In this document: positions 36,222 to 45,383 of the stretch, piece by piece
Position numbering within the stretch: the first letter of the stretch is position 1
Layout of the letters: the number at the start of each line of letters is the position of its first letter
Assembly (NCBI RefSeq): GCF_025147465.1
Contig: NZ_JALXOZ010000005.1
Span: 57,473-121,472, forward strand
From: Dermabacter sp. p3-SID358
GTDB taxonomy: Bacteria > Actinomycetota > Actinomycetes > Actinomycetales > Dermabacteraceae
DNA: 64,000 nucleotides
Reading direction: 5' to 3'
Notes under the pieces: model-generated
Database searches by the model: none
What the model was told of the DNA's origin: nothing
What the model saw: the letters and a program-made list of their open reading frames with translations, nothing else
Position numbers and translations under genes: made by a program

Positions 36222-36227
36222 TACACT
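36222..36227 (+). promoter_or_regulatory. -10 element for a leaderless metalloprotease-like gene
   Basis: TACACT, 6 nt before the GTG at 36234; supports that start codon. Confidence 0.45.
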
Positions 36228-36233
36228 CGCTGC

Positions 36234-36776
36234 GTGCCCCGCCGACGCTCCGAACGCGAACAGCTCCACCTCGATGGCATTCCCGAGCCCATCGAGGTCG
36301 TGCGCTCCACCCGTCGCCAAAAAACCATCACCGCACGTCGCAAGGGTGGAGTGTTCGAGCTGCTCGTCCCCGCGAGACTGTCGGCACGCGAAACACGCAA
36401 ATGGGCGCGAGAGATGTACGCAAAGTACGGAAAACGTGCCGAGCCCTCGGCCGCGAGTGACGAGGACCTCATGGCACTCGCCCTCGTGCTGAGAGAAAAG
36501 TATGTGCCGAGTGTTCCGCGGCCCTCGAGCGTGCGATGGGTGACGAATCAGGGTAAGCGCTGGGGCTCATGCACGAGCGCTGATCGATCGATTCGCCTCT
36601 CCCATGTCCTGAAGGGCATGCCGGAGTACGTGATCGAATCCGTTCTTGTGCACGAACTCGCTCACCTGCTTGAGCCGAACCACTCGCACGCCTTTCGCCG
36701 GCTCGAGGCTGCCTATCCCGAGCTTGAGCGCGCCAATGGCTTCCTCGAGGGCTACTCGTTCGCGCAGCCGTCGTAG
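36234..36776 (+). CDS. YgjP/M48-like metal-dependent hydrolase (DUF45)
   Basis: A 180-residue protein. VLVHELAHLLEPNHSHAF contains the HELAH zinc motif plus a downstream His; WVTNQGKRWGSCTSADRSIRLS is the preceding DUF45 signature (the family motif is usually RWGSC). The N-terminal part (VVRSTRRQKTITARR) is the typical beta-strand start. Substrate unknown. A longer frame exists to 36144, but the GTG at 36234 has a correctly spaced -10 and fits family length. It follows the non-coding DnaA-box stretch. Confidence 0.82.
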   Translation: MPRRRSEREQLHLDGIPEPIEVVRSTRRQKTITARRKGGVFELLVPARLSARETRKWAREMYAKYGKRAEPSAASDEDLMALALVLREKYVPSVPRPSSVRWVTNQGKRWGSCTSADRSIRLSHVLKGMPEYVIESVLVHELAHLLEPNHSHAFRRLEAAYPELERANGFLEGYSFAQPS

Positions 36777-36788
36777 TTTGCGGCCGGT

Positions 36789-37325
36789 TTACGTGCGGAG
36801 CTTTTCGAGCGTGGGGATGAGGTCTGGCACGACGCCTCTTGGGAGGTCCTCGAGCCTCCACCATCGCACGTCGTGGCTCTCCTCGCTTAAGGTCAGAGCA
36901 TCCGTGGGCCCGGTGGGGGTGACGGCCGCGCGCATGAGATATTGCACGTCCCAGTGTTCGCTGCACACCGCGAAATTCCTGTTGAGGGCATGCGCGTGAA
37001 GAATGAACGGGGCGGCGCCCACGGTCTCGAAGTCGATCAGCCCTGACTCCTCGGCGACTTCTCGGCGCGCGGCGGTCTCAAAGCTCTCTTCGTCCTTTTC
37101 GATGTGTCCGCCGAATTGGAGCCAGGCGCCGACCTTGCGGTGGTGGTGGAGCGCGACAAACTGACCTGAGGCGTCGATAACGATGCCGCTCGCGGTGAAG
37201 TGCACGGGGCCGCTCGACCTGAGGTGTGCGTTATCGCACGAGGCGGCGAGCGCAACGAATCGCTGTTTCTCGCGAGAGGGGGCACATGCCTCGAGCTCCG
37301 CGAGGAAGGATCCGGGAAGACTCAC
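36789..37325 (-). CDS. Nudix hydrolase
   Basis: A 178-residue protein with a complete Nudix box, GGHIEKDEESFETAARREVAEESG, near residue 72. A short N-terminal helical part precedes it. Substrate unknown, though such proteins commonly clean up nucleoside diphosphate derivatives. Its ATG overlaps the stop of the upstream DUF2342 gene by 4 bp (ATGA), so it is coupled with that gene. Confidence 0.85.
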   Translation of the reverse strand: MSLPGSFLAELEACAPSREKQRFVALAASCDNAHLRSSGPVHFTASGIVIDASGQFVALHHHRKVGAWLQFGGHIEKDEESFETAARREVAEESGLIDFETVGAAPFILHAHALNRNFAVCSEHWDVQYLMRAAVTPTGPTDALTLSEESHDVRWWRLEDLPRGVVPDLIPTLEKLRT

Positions 37326-38869
37326 TGATCCTCGCCCGGCTTCCCCTCGTCGTCGGGAGTGTCTCCGGGTTCCTCGCTTGGGCCATCGAACTCGCCGTCG
37401 AGAAGCTTGCGAAGTTCCTCATCGAAATCGGGCGAAGCAGAGTTCATCGCGCCAAACTCGGGAAGATCGGGAAGCCCGTCACCGTCGGAATCCTCCGTGG
37501 GCACAGGCGCCTGAGGTGCCTGTGGGCGCCCGCTAAGCACCTCGGGGCTCGGAAGAAGATCCGGGTGGGCCCACACCTTCTCGCGGCCTTCCATGCCCTC
37601 GGTGGCGAGCACCGACTCCCACCACGCATACGCTTCCTTGACCGAGCGCGGGTGCAGTTCGATGCCCACGAGATTCGTGAGGGTGTCCAAGGCGCTACCG
37701 CCCGTTGCGCGTCGACGCTGCACGAGTTCACGCATCGCGTCAAGGCGGGGGATCCTCTCGCGCAGAGCCTCGGTGACGACGAGATCAACCCACGATTCAA
37801 TGAGTGCGAGGGTTGTGGTCAGTTCGGTGAGAGCGCGCTCCTGATCCTCGGAGCGCGTGAACGTGAATATTTCTTCGGGGTTCGTCGCGCTCATCGCCGC
37901 GGGATTGCTGACGTCGAAGTCGCGGATTTTCTCCTCAAGCGCCCCCATGTCGAGGGTGATGCCTCGCGCATAGCCCTCGATCGCGGTGAAGAGGTGCTCG
38001 GGCAGCCACGGCGCGCTCTTGAAGAGGCTCTGATGAGCGATCTCACGCGCGGTGAAAAAGATGCGCGCCGCATCGACATCGAGATCGGTGCCCTCGAGAA
38101 CGTCGGTGAGGTTCGCGGGCACGATCACGGGCGCGTAGAACGTCCACAGGGGGAGCGAAAGATCGGTGACGCCGATCGCTTCGCGCGCGATCGAGCCGAT
38201 TGCATGGCCGAACTGGAGGCCGAACATTGTGCCGCCCATTTTCTTCATCATGGAGCTCGGGTCGCCGAGGGCCCCGCCCATGGCGCCGAGCGGCCCGGAA
38301 CCGCCAAGCTGTTCGAGCCCGCCGAGCTCTCCGAGCTGCTTCGTGAACGCGTCACCAATCGCTTCGGCCATGTATTGCGCGACGGGTTCCACGATCTTTT
38401 GCCAACGCGGTAGCGTGCGGTTGACCCACGTGCCGCGGCTCCAGCACTCGACAGCGTCGCTCACGACCGCGAAATCGGTCTTCTCGGCAAGCCACATCGC
38501 GGCGACGTTTCCGGCTTCGCGTAGGGCATGCTCGTCAGCCTCGCTCACGTTCGGGTCGCCGGCTGTGCCGATCGAGGTACCACCGATCTGCGGGAGCGCC
38601 CCCGTGGGCAGGATCGTGACATTTCCCGAGGCGACCTGGCGCGCCAGGTCATGACCGAGCTTCCAATTCACGGGACCATCGCCTCCAGCGGCAAAGAGCG
38701 ACTGCATTTGAATCGCCGCCATGCGCAGCATCGCTGGGTCGCTCGGAAGTCCAGCGCTTTGTGCAAGCTCGGAAAGATCGAGGCCCTCGAGTGCGCCCGG
38801 GGGGATCTGCCCCTGGAAAATCTCCTCGAGAAACTTGCGGAGGTTCTCTTCGTTGGACTCGTCGCTCAT
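37322..38869 (-). CDS. DUF2342 zinc-dependent metalloprotease-family protein
   Basis: A 515-residue protein of the actinobacterial DUF2342/TIGR03624 family. FTAREIAHQSLF around residue 275 is the family's metal-site region (an HExxH-like motif that reads REIAH), and LALIESWVDLVV holds the downstream acidic residue. The C-terminal 60 residues are Pro- and acid-rich. Function is not established; relatives are loosely linked to cofactor F420 only by co-occurrence. AGGAG is seven nt before ATG 38869, ruling out the upstream extension. Confidence 0.85.
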   Translation of the reverse strand: MSDESNEENLRKFLEEIFQGQIPPGALEGLDLSELAQSAGLPSDPAMLRMAAIQMQSLFAAGGDGPVNWKLGHDLARQVASGNVTILPTGALPQIGGTSIGTAGDPNVSEADEHALREAGNVAAMWLAEKTDFAVVSDAVECWSRGTWVNRTLPRWQKIVEPVAQYMAEAIGDAFTKQLGELGGLEQLGGSGPLGAMGGALGDPSSMMKKMGGTMFGLQFGHAIGSIAREAIGVTDLSLPLWTFYAPVIVPANLTDVLEGTDLDVDAARIFFTAREIAHQSLFKSAPWLPEHLFTAIEGYARGITLDMGALEEKIRDFDVSNPAAMSATNPEEIFTFTRSEDQERALTELTTTLALIESWVDLVVTEALRERIPRLDAMRELVQRRRATGGSALDTLTNLVGIELHPRSVKEAYAWWESVLATEGMEGREKVWAHPDLLPSPEVLSGRPQAPQAPVPTEDSDGDGLPDLPEFGAMNSASPDFDEELRKLLDGEFDGPSEEPGDTPDDEGKPGEDQ

Positions 38870-39013
38870 GCGCGCTCCTGTCGATTGAGGCGGTTGGAGC
38901 CGCCGGTCACGGATTCTCCAAGCGTATCGAGCGCGGGGCCACGGAGGTAGGCGTTTCGCTTCCCGCGAAGGTTTTCCCAAGCATGAGGAGCGAAACTTTG
39001 GAACAATGCTCGT

Positions 39014-40117
39014 GTGAAAAATGCCCTCGAGAAACTCACGGTTGTGCCCCCGAGCGTCACGAATCCGCGCCTGTACAAGCGTCGCCTGTGGACGGTGACT
39101 CTCTCGGCCCTCGCGCTCGCGGTTCTCACCGTAGTCGCGGCCGTGCTCCCCGCGCCATACGTTGTCGAATCTCCCGGGCCCTCGCTCAACGTGCTCGGAA
39201 AGTACGACGGGAAGGACATCATAAGCGTCGAAAGCCGCGATGATGCTCCGAGCGAGGGGGAACTACGGATGACGACCGTGTCGGTCCAGGGCTCACCCGG
39301 TTACGACATTCCGCTCGCGGGGGTCATGGCGGCGTGGTTTGATCGAGACCGCTCGATTGTCCCCGTCGAGGCGCTTTACCCCGACGACACCGACGCCGAG
39401 GACAACTCGCTCATGAATACTGTCGAGATGAACGGCTCGCAGCAGGAGGCGATCGCGGCGGCGCTTGCGAAACAGGGCGTTTCGTACTCGACGACGACGA
39501 TCGTTGCGGGTGTGCGCAGCGATGGTGGCGCCGCGAACCACCTGAAACCCGGCGACGTTCTGCTTGAGGCCAACGGTCAAAAGGTGGAAAACGTCGCGGA
39601 GGCGGGGGAGACGATCGGATCCACCCCGCGCGGTGAAAAAGTGAAGGTCACCGTGCGGCGCGATGGTAAGGAAAAGTCGTTCGCCCTCACTCCCCGCTAC
39701 GAGGGGGAGCGGGCGCTCCTCGGGATTGTGCTCGCGCGCGGCTTCGAGTTCCCGGTCAAGGTCAACTTCGCGCTCGACGGGATTGGCGGCCCGAGCGCAG
39801 GAATGATCTTCGCCCTCGCGATTTACGACGAGATGACCCCGGGCGACCTCACGGGTGGCAAGAAGATCGCTGGCACGGGTACGATAAATGAACAGGGAAC
39901 GGTGGGCCCGATCGGTGGGATTCGCCAGAAAATGGTGGGAGCAAAGTCCGACGGTGCCGAGTACTTCCTCGCTCCCGGATTGAACTGCGAGGATGTCACG
40001 GGGCATATCCCCGATGGTCTCCAGGTTGTTCGTGTTGACTGCCTCGATGAGGCGATCGAGGCCGTGAAACAGATCGCGGATACGGGCTCGATTAAGGGCC
40101 TTCCAACCTGCGGCTAG
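39014..40117 (+). CDS. Membrane-anchored PDZ and Lon-like serine protease
   Basis: A 367-residue protein. One N-terminal membrane helix (about residues 25-47) is followed by a PDZ domain (HLKPGDVLLEANGQKVENV, about residues 175-225) and a Lon-type catalytic domain: the Ser in GIGGPSAGMIFALAIYDE and the Lys in GTVGPIGGIRQKMVGAK form the Ser-Lys dyad. It probably cleaves envelope proteins. Start is GTG; there is no good ribosome binding site. It is divergent from the DUF2342 gene, a common actinobacterial pairing. Confidence 0.9.
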   Translation: MKNALEKLTVVPPSVTNPRLYKRRLWTVTLSALALAVLTVVAAVLPAPYVVESPGPSLNVLGKYDGKDIISVESRDDAPSEGELRMTTVSVQGSPGYDIPLAGVMAAWFDRDRSIVPVEALYPDDTDAEDNSLMNTVEMNGSQQEAIAAALAKQGVSYSTTTIVAGVRSDGGAANHLKPGDVLLEANGQKVENVAEAGETIGSTPRGEKVKVTVRRDGKEKSFALTPRYEGERALLGIVLARGFEFPVKVNFALDGIGGPSAGMIFALAIYDEMTPGDLTGGKKIAGTGTINEQGTVGPIGGIRQKMVGAKSDGAEYFLAPGLNCEDVTGHIPDGLQVVRVDCLDEAIEAVKQIADTGSIKGLPTCG

Positions 40118-40170
40118 GCCGCGAGCACGCGATTGACCCGATTGCGACACTACGGAACAGAGGAGAAAGC

Positions 40171-40875
40171 ATGGCACGTGCGAGGCGTCGAGTGCAGGAC
40201 CCGGTCAGCCAGCTCACTGTGGTGTTCGATTTCGGCGGTGTGCTGGCCTCGCATCACGATCCCGTCCCCGTGATCCACCGCGAGGTGGGAGGCGACTACG
40301 AGGCCGTGCGCCAGGTTTACTGGGGTGAGCGGAAAAAGCTCGACGGGGGCGCGATCACGCTCGAGGACTACTGGCGCGCGGTGTGCGAGGCCGGAGCAAT
40401 AGGTGAACCGACGGCAGACGAGATCGCCGACCTCGCCGATCTCGACGACCGTTACTGGGGCGAAATTGCCCAGGGCAGCCGCGAACTCATTCACGATCTC
40501 GCACGCAACGAGGTTCGACTCGCGATCCTCTCGAACACGAATGCTCCGTTCGGCGAGTATTTGCGAAAACAAGAGTGGTTCGAGGCATTCGAATTCGCGA
40601 TCATTAGCGCCGAAGAAAGAGTGCAAAAACCCGAGCGGGAGATCTTCGAAATCCTGCTCGATGCGATCGCTCACGAGACAGGCGGGGTGGCAAGGCCCGG
40701 CAACGTGATCTTTTTCGATGATCTGCAGGCGAACGTCGATGCCGCCCACGCGCTCGGGATCGATGCCCACTACTGGCCGCGCAATGACCGCACGGTGGCG
40801 TCGGAACCGGATGCCCGGCCGGGCTGGGAAATCGCACGAGAGGTTCTCGCGGAGCGCGGGGTCCCGCTCGGTTGA
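40171..40875 (+). CDS. HAD-family phosphatase
   Basis: A 234-residue haloacid-dehalogenase-type hydrolase. VVFDFGGVL supplies the nucleophile Asp (the acid/base position is Gly, as in the YihX-like group), ILSNTNAP is motif II, VQKPEREIFEILL contains the motif III Lys, and NVIFFDDLQANVDAAHALG is motif IV. Relatives act on sugar phosphates. AGAGGAGA precedes the ATG. Confidence 0.85.
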   Translation: MARARRRVQDPVSQLTVVFDFGGVLASHHDPVPVIHREVGGDYEAVRQVYWGERKKLDGGAITLEDYWRAVCEAGAIGEPTADEIADLADLDDRYWGEIAQGSRELIHDLARNEVRLAILSNTNAPFGEYLRKQEWFEAFEFAIISAEERVQKPEREIFEILLDAIAHETGGVARPGNVIFFDDLQANVDAAHALGIDAHYWPRNDRTVASEPDARPGWEIAREVLAERGVPLG

Positions 40876-40975
40876 GGTGCAGGTGCCGAAGCTAGACTAA
40901 AACCATTGTGCCCGCCGCTTCAGGCTCGAAGTCGATGGCAGCGGGGAGACAACCCACGAATCAAATGGAGAGACA

Positions 40976-42658
40976 TTGGCAGAGTTCATCTACACCATGT
41001 ACAAGGCGCGCAAGCAGGTGGGCGACAAGGTCATCCTTGACGACGTCACCATGAGCTTCTTCCCGGGCGCCAAGATCGGTATGGTCGGCCCGAACGGCGC
41101 CGGCAAGTCGACGATTCTCAAGATCATGGCGGGCCTTGATGAGCCGAGCAACGGTGAGGCGCGCCTGAGCCCTGGCTACAGCGTGGGCATCCTCCTGCAG
41201 GAGCCGCCGCTCAACGAAGAGAAGACCGTTCTCGAGAACGTCCAGGAAGGCATGGGCGACCTCTACGCGAAGGTCCAGCGTTTCAACGAGATCGGCGAGC
41301 TCATGGGTGAACCCGATGCGGATTTCGACGCGCTCATGGCCGAGATGGGCACCCTCCAGACCGAAATCGATGCCGCGAACGGCTGGGATCTCGACTCGCA
41401 GCTCGAGCAGGCAATGGATGCTCTGCGCTGCCCGCCCGGTGATGAGCCCGTGACCCACCTTTCCGGTGGCGAACGTCGCCGTGTTGCGCTGTGCAAGCTT
41501 CTCCTCCAGAAGCCCGATCTTCTCCTCCTTGACGAGCCCACGAACCACCTCGATGCCGAATCGGTGCTGTGGCTCGAGAAGCATCTCCAGAGCTACGAGG
41601 GTGCCGTCATCGCGATTACCCACGATCGCTACTTCCTCGACCACGTTGCCGAGTGGATCGCCGAGGTTGACCGCGGCCACCTCTACCCGTACGAGGGCAA
41701 CTACTCGACCTACCTTCAGAAGAAGCAGGAGCGCCTCGAGGTCCAGGGCAAGAAGGATCAGAAACTCCAAAAGCGCCTCAAGGAAGAACTTGAATGGGTG
41801 CGCTCGAGCGCGAAGGGTCGCCAGGCGAAGTCGAAGGCGCGTCTTGCTCGCTACGAGGAGATGGCGAAGGAAGCCGAGTCGATGCGCAAGCTTGACTTCG
41901 AAGAGATCACGATCCCGCCGGGTCCGCGTCTCGGCAACGTCGTGATCGACGCGAAAAACCTCAAGAAGGGTTTCGGTGATCGCACGCTCATCGACGGCCT
42001 GAGCTTCTCGCTCCCGCCGAACGGCATCGTCGGTGTGATCGGCCCCAACGGCGTCGGTAAAACCACGCTGTTCAAGACTCTCGTGGGCCTTGAGCCCCTC
42101 GACGAAGGTGAGCTTAAGGTCGGCGAGACCGTCAAGATCAGCTACGTTGACCAGAACCGCGAGAACATTGACCCGGAGAAAAACCTCTGGGAGGTCGTGA
42201 GCGATGGCCTCGACTTTATTGAAGTGGGCAAGGTTGAAATTCCCTCGCGTGCCTACGTGTCGCAGTTCGGCTTCAAGGGCCCGGATCAGCAAAAGAAGGC
42301 CGGTGTGCTTTCGGGTGGCGAGCGCAACCGTTTGAACCTCGCGCTCACACTCAAGCAGGGCGGCAACCTCCTGCTCCTCGACGAGCCGACGAACGATCTC
42401 GATGTGCAAACCCTGAGTTCGCTCGAGAACGCACTCCTCAACTTCCCCGGCTGTGCCGTTGTGGTCTCCCACGATCGCTGGTTCCTCGACCGCGTTGCCA
42501 CCCACATCCTCGCCTATGAGGGCACCGAGGAGAATCCCGCGAACTGGTACTGGTTCGAGGGCAACTTTGAGTCGTACGAGAAGAACAAGGTTGAGCGTCT
42601 TGGTGAAGATGCAGCTCGCCCGCATCGCGTGACGCACCGCCGCCTCACGAGGGACTAA
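40976..42658 (+). CDS. ettA: ABC-F translation factor EttA
   Basis: A 560-residue protein with two ABC ATPase domains and no membrane part. Walker A motifs are GPNGAGKST (about residues 38-46) and GPNGVGKTT; signatures are LSGGERRRVALC and LSGGERNRLNLA; both Walker B motifs read LLLDEPTN. The linker between domains is basic and helical (the P-site tRNA interaction motif region). EttA gates translation initiation in response to ADP/ATP. Start is TTG, with GGAGAG upstream; the MAEFIYTM start matches the family. Confidence 0.93.
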   Translation: MAEFIYTMYKARKQVGDKVILDDVTMSFFPGAKIGMVGPNGAGKSTILKIMAGLDEPSNGEARLSPGYSVGILLQEPPLNEEKTVLENVQEGMGDLYAKVQRFNEIGELMGEPDADFDALMAEMGTLQTEIDAANGWDLDSQLEQAMDALRCPPGDEPVTHLSGGERRRVALCKLLLQKPDLLLLDEPTNHLDAESVLWLEKHLQSYEGAVIAITHDRYFLDHVAEWIAEVDRGHLYPYEGNYSTYLQKKQERLEVQGKKDQKLQKRLKEELEWVRSSAKGRQAKSKARLARYEEMAKEAESMRKLDFEEITIPPGPRLGNVVIDAKNLKKGFGDRTLIDGLSFSLPPNGIVGVIGPNGVGKTTLFKTLVGLEPLDEGELKVGETVKISYVDQNRENIDPEKNLWEVVSDGLDFIEVGKVEIPSRAYVSQFGFKGPDQQKKAGVLSGGERNRLNLALTLKQGGNLLLLDEPTNDLDVQTLSSLENALLNFPGCAVVVSHDRWFLDRVATHILAYEGTEENPANWYWFEGNFESYEKNKVERLGEDAARPHRVTHRRLTRD

Positions 42659-42699
42659 CCTGCGAAAGAGCCCGAGCCCGCCGCGAACCTTAAGCGAAC

Positions 42700-42722
42700 T
42701 CCGCACGAACATTTCATGCGGA
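42700..42722. promoter_or_regulatory. Inverted repeat upstream of glgP
   Basis: TCCGCA-N11-TGCGGA, perfect 6-bp arms, ends 27 bp upstream of the glgP -10 box. It could be an operator or a weak terminator for ettA. Confidence 0.3.
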
Positions 42723-42749
42723 AGGCGCATGGTGAGCGGTGGGCTCGGC

Positions 42750-42755
42750 TACCTT
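42750..42755 (+). promoter_or_regulatory. -10 element for leaderless glgP
   Basis: TACCTT, 7 nt before the ATG at 42763. Confidence 0.4.
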
Positions 42756-42762
42756 AAGGGGT

Positions 42763-45291
42763 ATGAAGGCACTACGTACCCTGTCCGTCACGTCCGAACT
42801 CCCCGCTGAGCTCGAGGGGCTTCGCACCCTTGCCTACAACCTTCGGTGGACCTGGAACCCCGAGACCCGAGATCTTTTCGAAGCGCTCGACCCGCAAGCA
42901 TTTGAGGAGAGCAACCGCAATCCCGTTGTGCAGCTCGGGATGGTTCCCGCGCGCCGCTACAGCGAGGTCGCTGCGGATGTCGAGTTCCGCGCCGCTCTTG
43001 ACGCGCGCCTTGCGGAGCTCGAAAACTACATGACCTCCGAGCGCTGGTTCCAAAAGGATGCGCCGGGCTCTCCCGCGATCGCGTACTTCTCCATGGAGTT
43101 TGGAATTTCGCCGACCCTCCCGATCTATTCGGGTGGCCTAGGCATCCTCGCGGGCGACCACCTCAAGTCGGCATCCGATCTCGGCGTTGACCTTATCGGC
43201 ATCGGTTTGCTTTACCAGTGGGGCTACTTCTCACAGTCGCTCAACCGAGAGGGCTGGCAGCAGGAAAACTACAAGCACAATGTCACCGAGGAACTTGCCG
43301 TCACCCCCGTGACGGATGCCGAAGGCGACCAGGTGTGCGTGAATGTCACGTTCCCCGGAGAGCGCATCGTCACGATCGCCCTGTGGAAGGCCCAGGTGGG
43401 CCGCATCTCGCTGCTTCTTCTCGACACGAATGTCGAGGGCAACGACGAGGGCGCGCGCCAGATCACCGACCGCCTCTACGGTGGCGACCACTTTCACCGC
43501 ATCGAGCAGGAAATTGTGCTCGGCATCGGTGGCGTACGCGCGGTTGAACGCTTCGTGGAGCTCGAGGGGCGCCGCGAGCGCGATGTGTTCCACCTCAATG
43601 AGGGTCACGCGGGATTCCTCGGCCTCGAACGCATCGGGCAGCTAATGGGCAAGGGAATGAGCTTTGACGCCGCCCTCACGCAGACTCGCGCGGGTTCTGT
43701 TTTCACGACGCACACGCCCGTGCCCGCCGGTATCGACCGCTTTGATGCTGGCCAGCTGCGCCACTTCCTCGATGCTGACGGCAACGGGATCTCGCGCCTC
43801 GTACCGAACCTTCCGGTCGAGGCTGCCCTCGCGCTCGGCGTTGAAGATGGCGGCAACGTCTTCAACATGGCACACATGGGCTTTCGTCTTTCGCAACGCT
43901 CGAACGGCGTGGCCAAGCTCCACGGTGAGACGAGCCGCCGAATGTTCAAGGATCTCTACCCGGGCTTCGACGAGGGCGAGGTGCCGATTACATCGATCAC
44001 GAACGGCGTTCACCGGCGCACGTGGATCTCGCGCCCCATGGATGCGCTCTATAAGAGCGTGTTCGGCGATATCGACCTGTCTGCGCTGAGCGACTGGTCT
44101 CCGCTCGGTACGCTGAGTGATGAGTCGCTGCTCGAGGTGCGAAACACCCTCCGCACGAACCTCGTGGAACGCGCACGCGAGGATGTACGCCGCTCGTGGA
44201 TTCGCCGCGGTGCCCACCCGGGAGAGCTCGGCTGGGTGGATTCGGTCCTCGACCCGAACGTGCTCACGATCGGTTTTGCGCGTCGCGTCTCGACCTACAA
44301 GCGCCTCACGCTCATGCTGAGCCAGCCTGAGCGCCTCCGCGCGATTCTCCTCAACGAGGAGCGTCCCGTGCAGATCGTCGTGGCAGGTAAGGCGCACCCG
44401 GCGGACTACCCTGGCAAGGAGTTCATGCAGCGTCTCGTGCAATTTGCGGACGATCACGGCGTGCGCCACCGCATCGTGTTCCTCGCGGATTACGACATTC
44501 GCATGGCTCAGTATCTTGTTTCCGGCTCGGATGTGTGGCTCAACAACCCGATTCGCCCCGAAGAGGCCTCGGGCACTTCGGGCATGAAGGTTGCGCTCAA
44601 CGGTGGGCTGACGTTCTCGACCTCCGACGGTTGGTGGGACGAAATGGCGACCGACGCCGCGGGCTGGACGATCAGCACCGTCGATATCGAGGACCGCGGC
44701 GAGCGTGACCGCCTCGAAGCGGAGAGCCTCTACAACATTCTCGAAAACCGAATCGTGCCGCTGTTCTACGACCGAGATGAAAACGGCGTGCCCGCGAACT
44801 GGCTCCAGATGGTGCGCAACTCCCTCGTGGAGATCGCGCCGAAGGTGACCGCGACCCGCATGGTGCGCGACTACGTCAACGAGCTTTATGCGCCGGCCTC
44901 GAAGGCTGTTGCGCAGTTCGCGAGCGAGCCCGGCCTCTCGCACGAGTTCGCCGAATACAAGCAGCGCCTCGCGCAGGGCTGGGGAGGCGTGAGTATCCAC
45001 GACGTCGAGGACTCGGTTGAGGGCGATGTGCTCGCGGTGAGCGCGAGTGTTGATCTTGGTTCGATTCGTGCTGAGGACATCGAGGTACAACTCATCGTCG
45101 GTTCGGTGGATGAGGGCGATGACCTTGTCGACGCTGCTGCGACGCCCATGACCCAGGGCGTCGACGGCCGCTATGCGGCCGAGCACCCGCTCGAAACGCT
45201 CGGGTCTGTGGGCTACACCGTGCGTGTCGTGCCGTCGCATCGCGTTCTTGCTCACACCGCTGAGCTTGGCCTAGTGCGCGTCGCACAGTGA
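42763..45291 (+). CDS. glgP: Glycogen/alpha-glucan phosphorylase
   Basis: An 842-residue GT35 enzyme of the DUF3417-containing short-lineage type (TIGR02094). LAYNLRWTWNPETRDLFEALD near residue 25 is the DUF3417 start; IRPEEASGTSGMKVALNGG holds the PLP Lys. It releases glucose 1-phosphate from glycogen or maltodextrins. A C-terminal extension of about 90 residues (SIHDVEDSVEGDVLAV onward) is beta-rich. I chose ATG 42763 from the leaderless -10 spacing. A sugar ABC transporter follows after 92 bp. Confidence 0.92.
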   Translation: MKALRTLSVTSELPAELEGLRTLAYNLRWTWNPETRDLFEALDPQAFEESNRNPVVQLGMVPARRYSEVAADVEFRAALDARLAELENYMTSERWFQKDAPGSPAIAYFSMEFGISPTLPIYSGGLGILAGDHLKSASDLGVDLIGIGLLYQWGYFSQSLNREGWQQENYKHNVTEELAVTPVTDAEGDQVCVNVTFPGERIVTIALWKAQVGRISLLLLDTNVEGNDEGARQITDRLYGGDHFHRIEQEIVLGIGGVRAVERFVELEGRRERDVFHLNEGHAGFLGLERIGQLMGKGMSFDAALTQTRAGSVFTTHTPVPAGIDRFDAGQLRHFLDADGNGISRLVPNLPVEAALALGVEDGGNVFNMAHMGFRLSQRSNGVAKLHGETSRRMFKDLYPGFDEGEVPITSITNGVHRRTWISRPMDALYKSVFGDIDLSALSDWSPLGTLSDESLLEVRNTLRTNLVERAREDVRRSWIRRGAHPGELGWVDSVLDPNVLTIGFARRVSTYKRLTLMLSQPERLRAILLNEERPVQIVVAGKAHPADYPGKEFMQRLVQFADDHGVRHRIVFLADYDIRMAQYLVSGSDVWLNNPIRPEEASGTSGMKVALNGGLTFSTSDGWWDEMATDAAGWTISTVDIEDRGERDRLEAESLYNILENRIVPLFYDRDENGVPANWLQMVRNSLVEIAPKVTATRMVRDYVNELYAPASKAVAQFASEPGLSHEFAEYKQRLAQGWGGVSIHDVEDSVEGDVLAVSASVDLGSIRAEDIEVQLIVGSVDEGDDLVDAAATPMTQGVDGRYAAEHPLETLGSVGYTVRVVPSHRVLAHTAELGLVRVAQ

Positions 45292-45321
45292 ATGGGGTGT
45301 ACGCTGGCATAGCTTGTCGTT

Positions 45322-45344
45322 AGGTCGGGCATAAGTATCGACCT
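45322..45344. promoter_or_regulatory. Operator-like inverted repeat before the sugar ABC transporter
   Basis: AGGTCG-N11-CGACCT, perfect 6-bp arms, 40 bp before the start of the first permease gene. Sugar transporters are commonly repressed at such sites by LacI- or GntR-type proteins, none of which is encoded nearby. Confidence 0.4.
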
Positions 45345-45383
45345 CAAGGTGTCAGAGAGTATCGGGTGGAAGGAGTCGATCGG

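Noticed and set aside
36144-36233. Longer N-terminus for the DUF45 protein
   Set aside because: The extension contains the DnaA box and -10 element and is not conserved in type; GTG 36234 is better.
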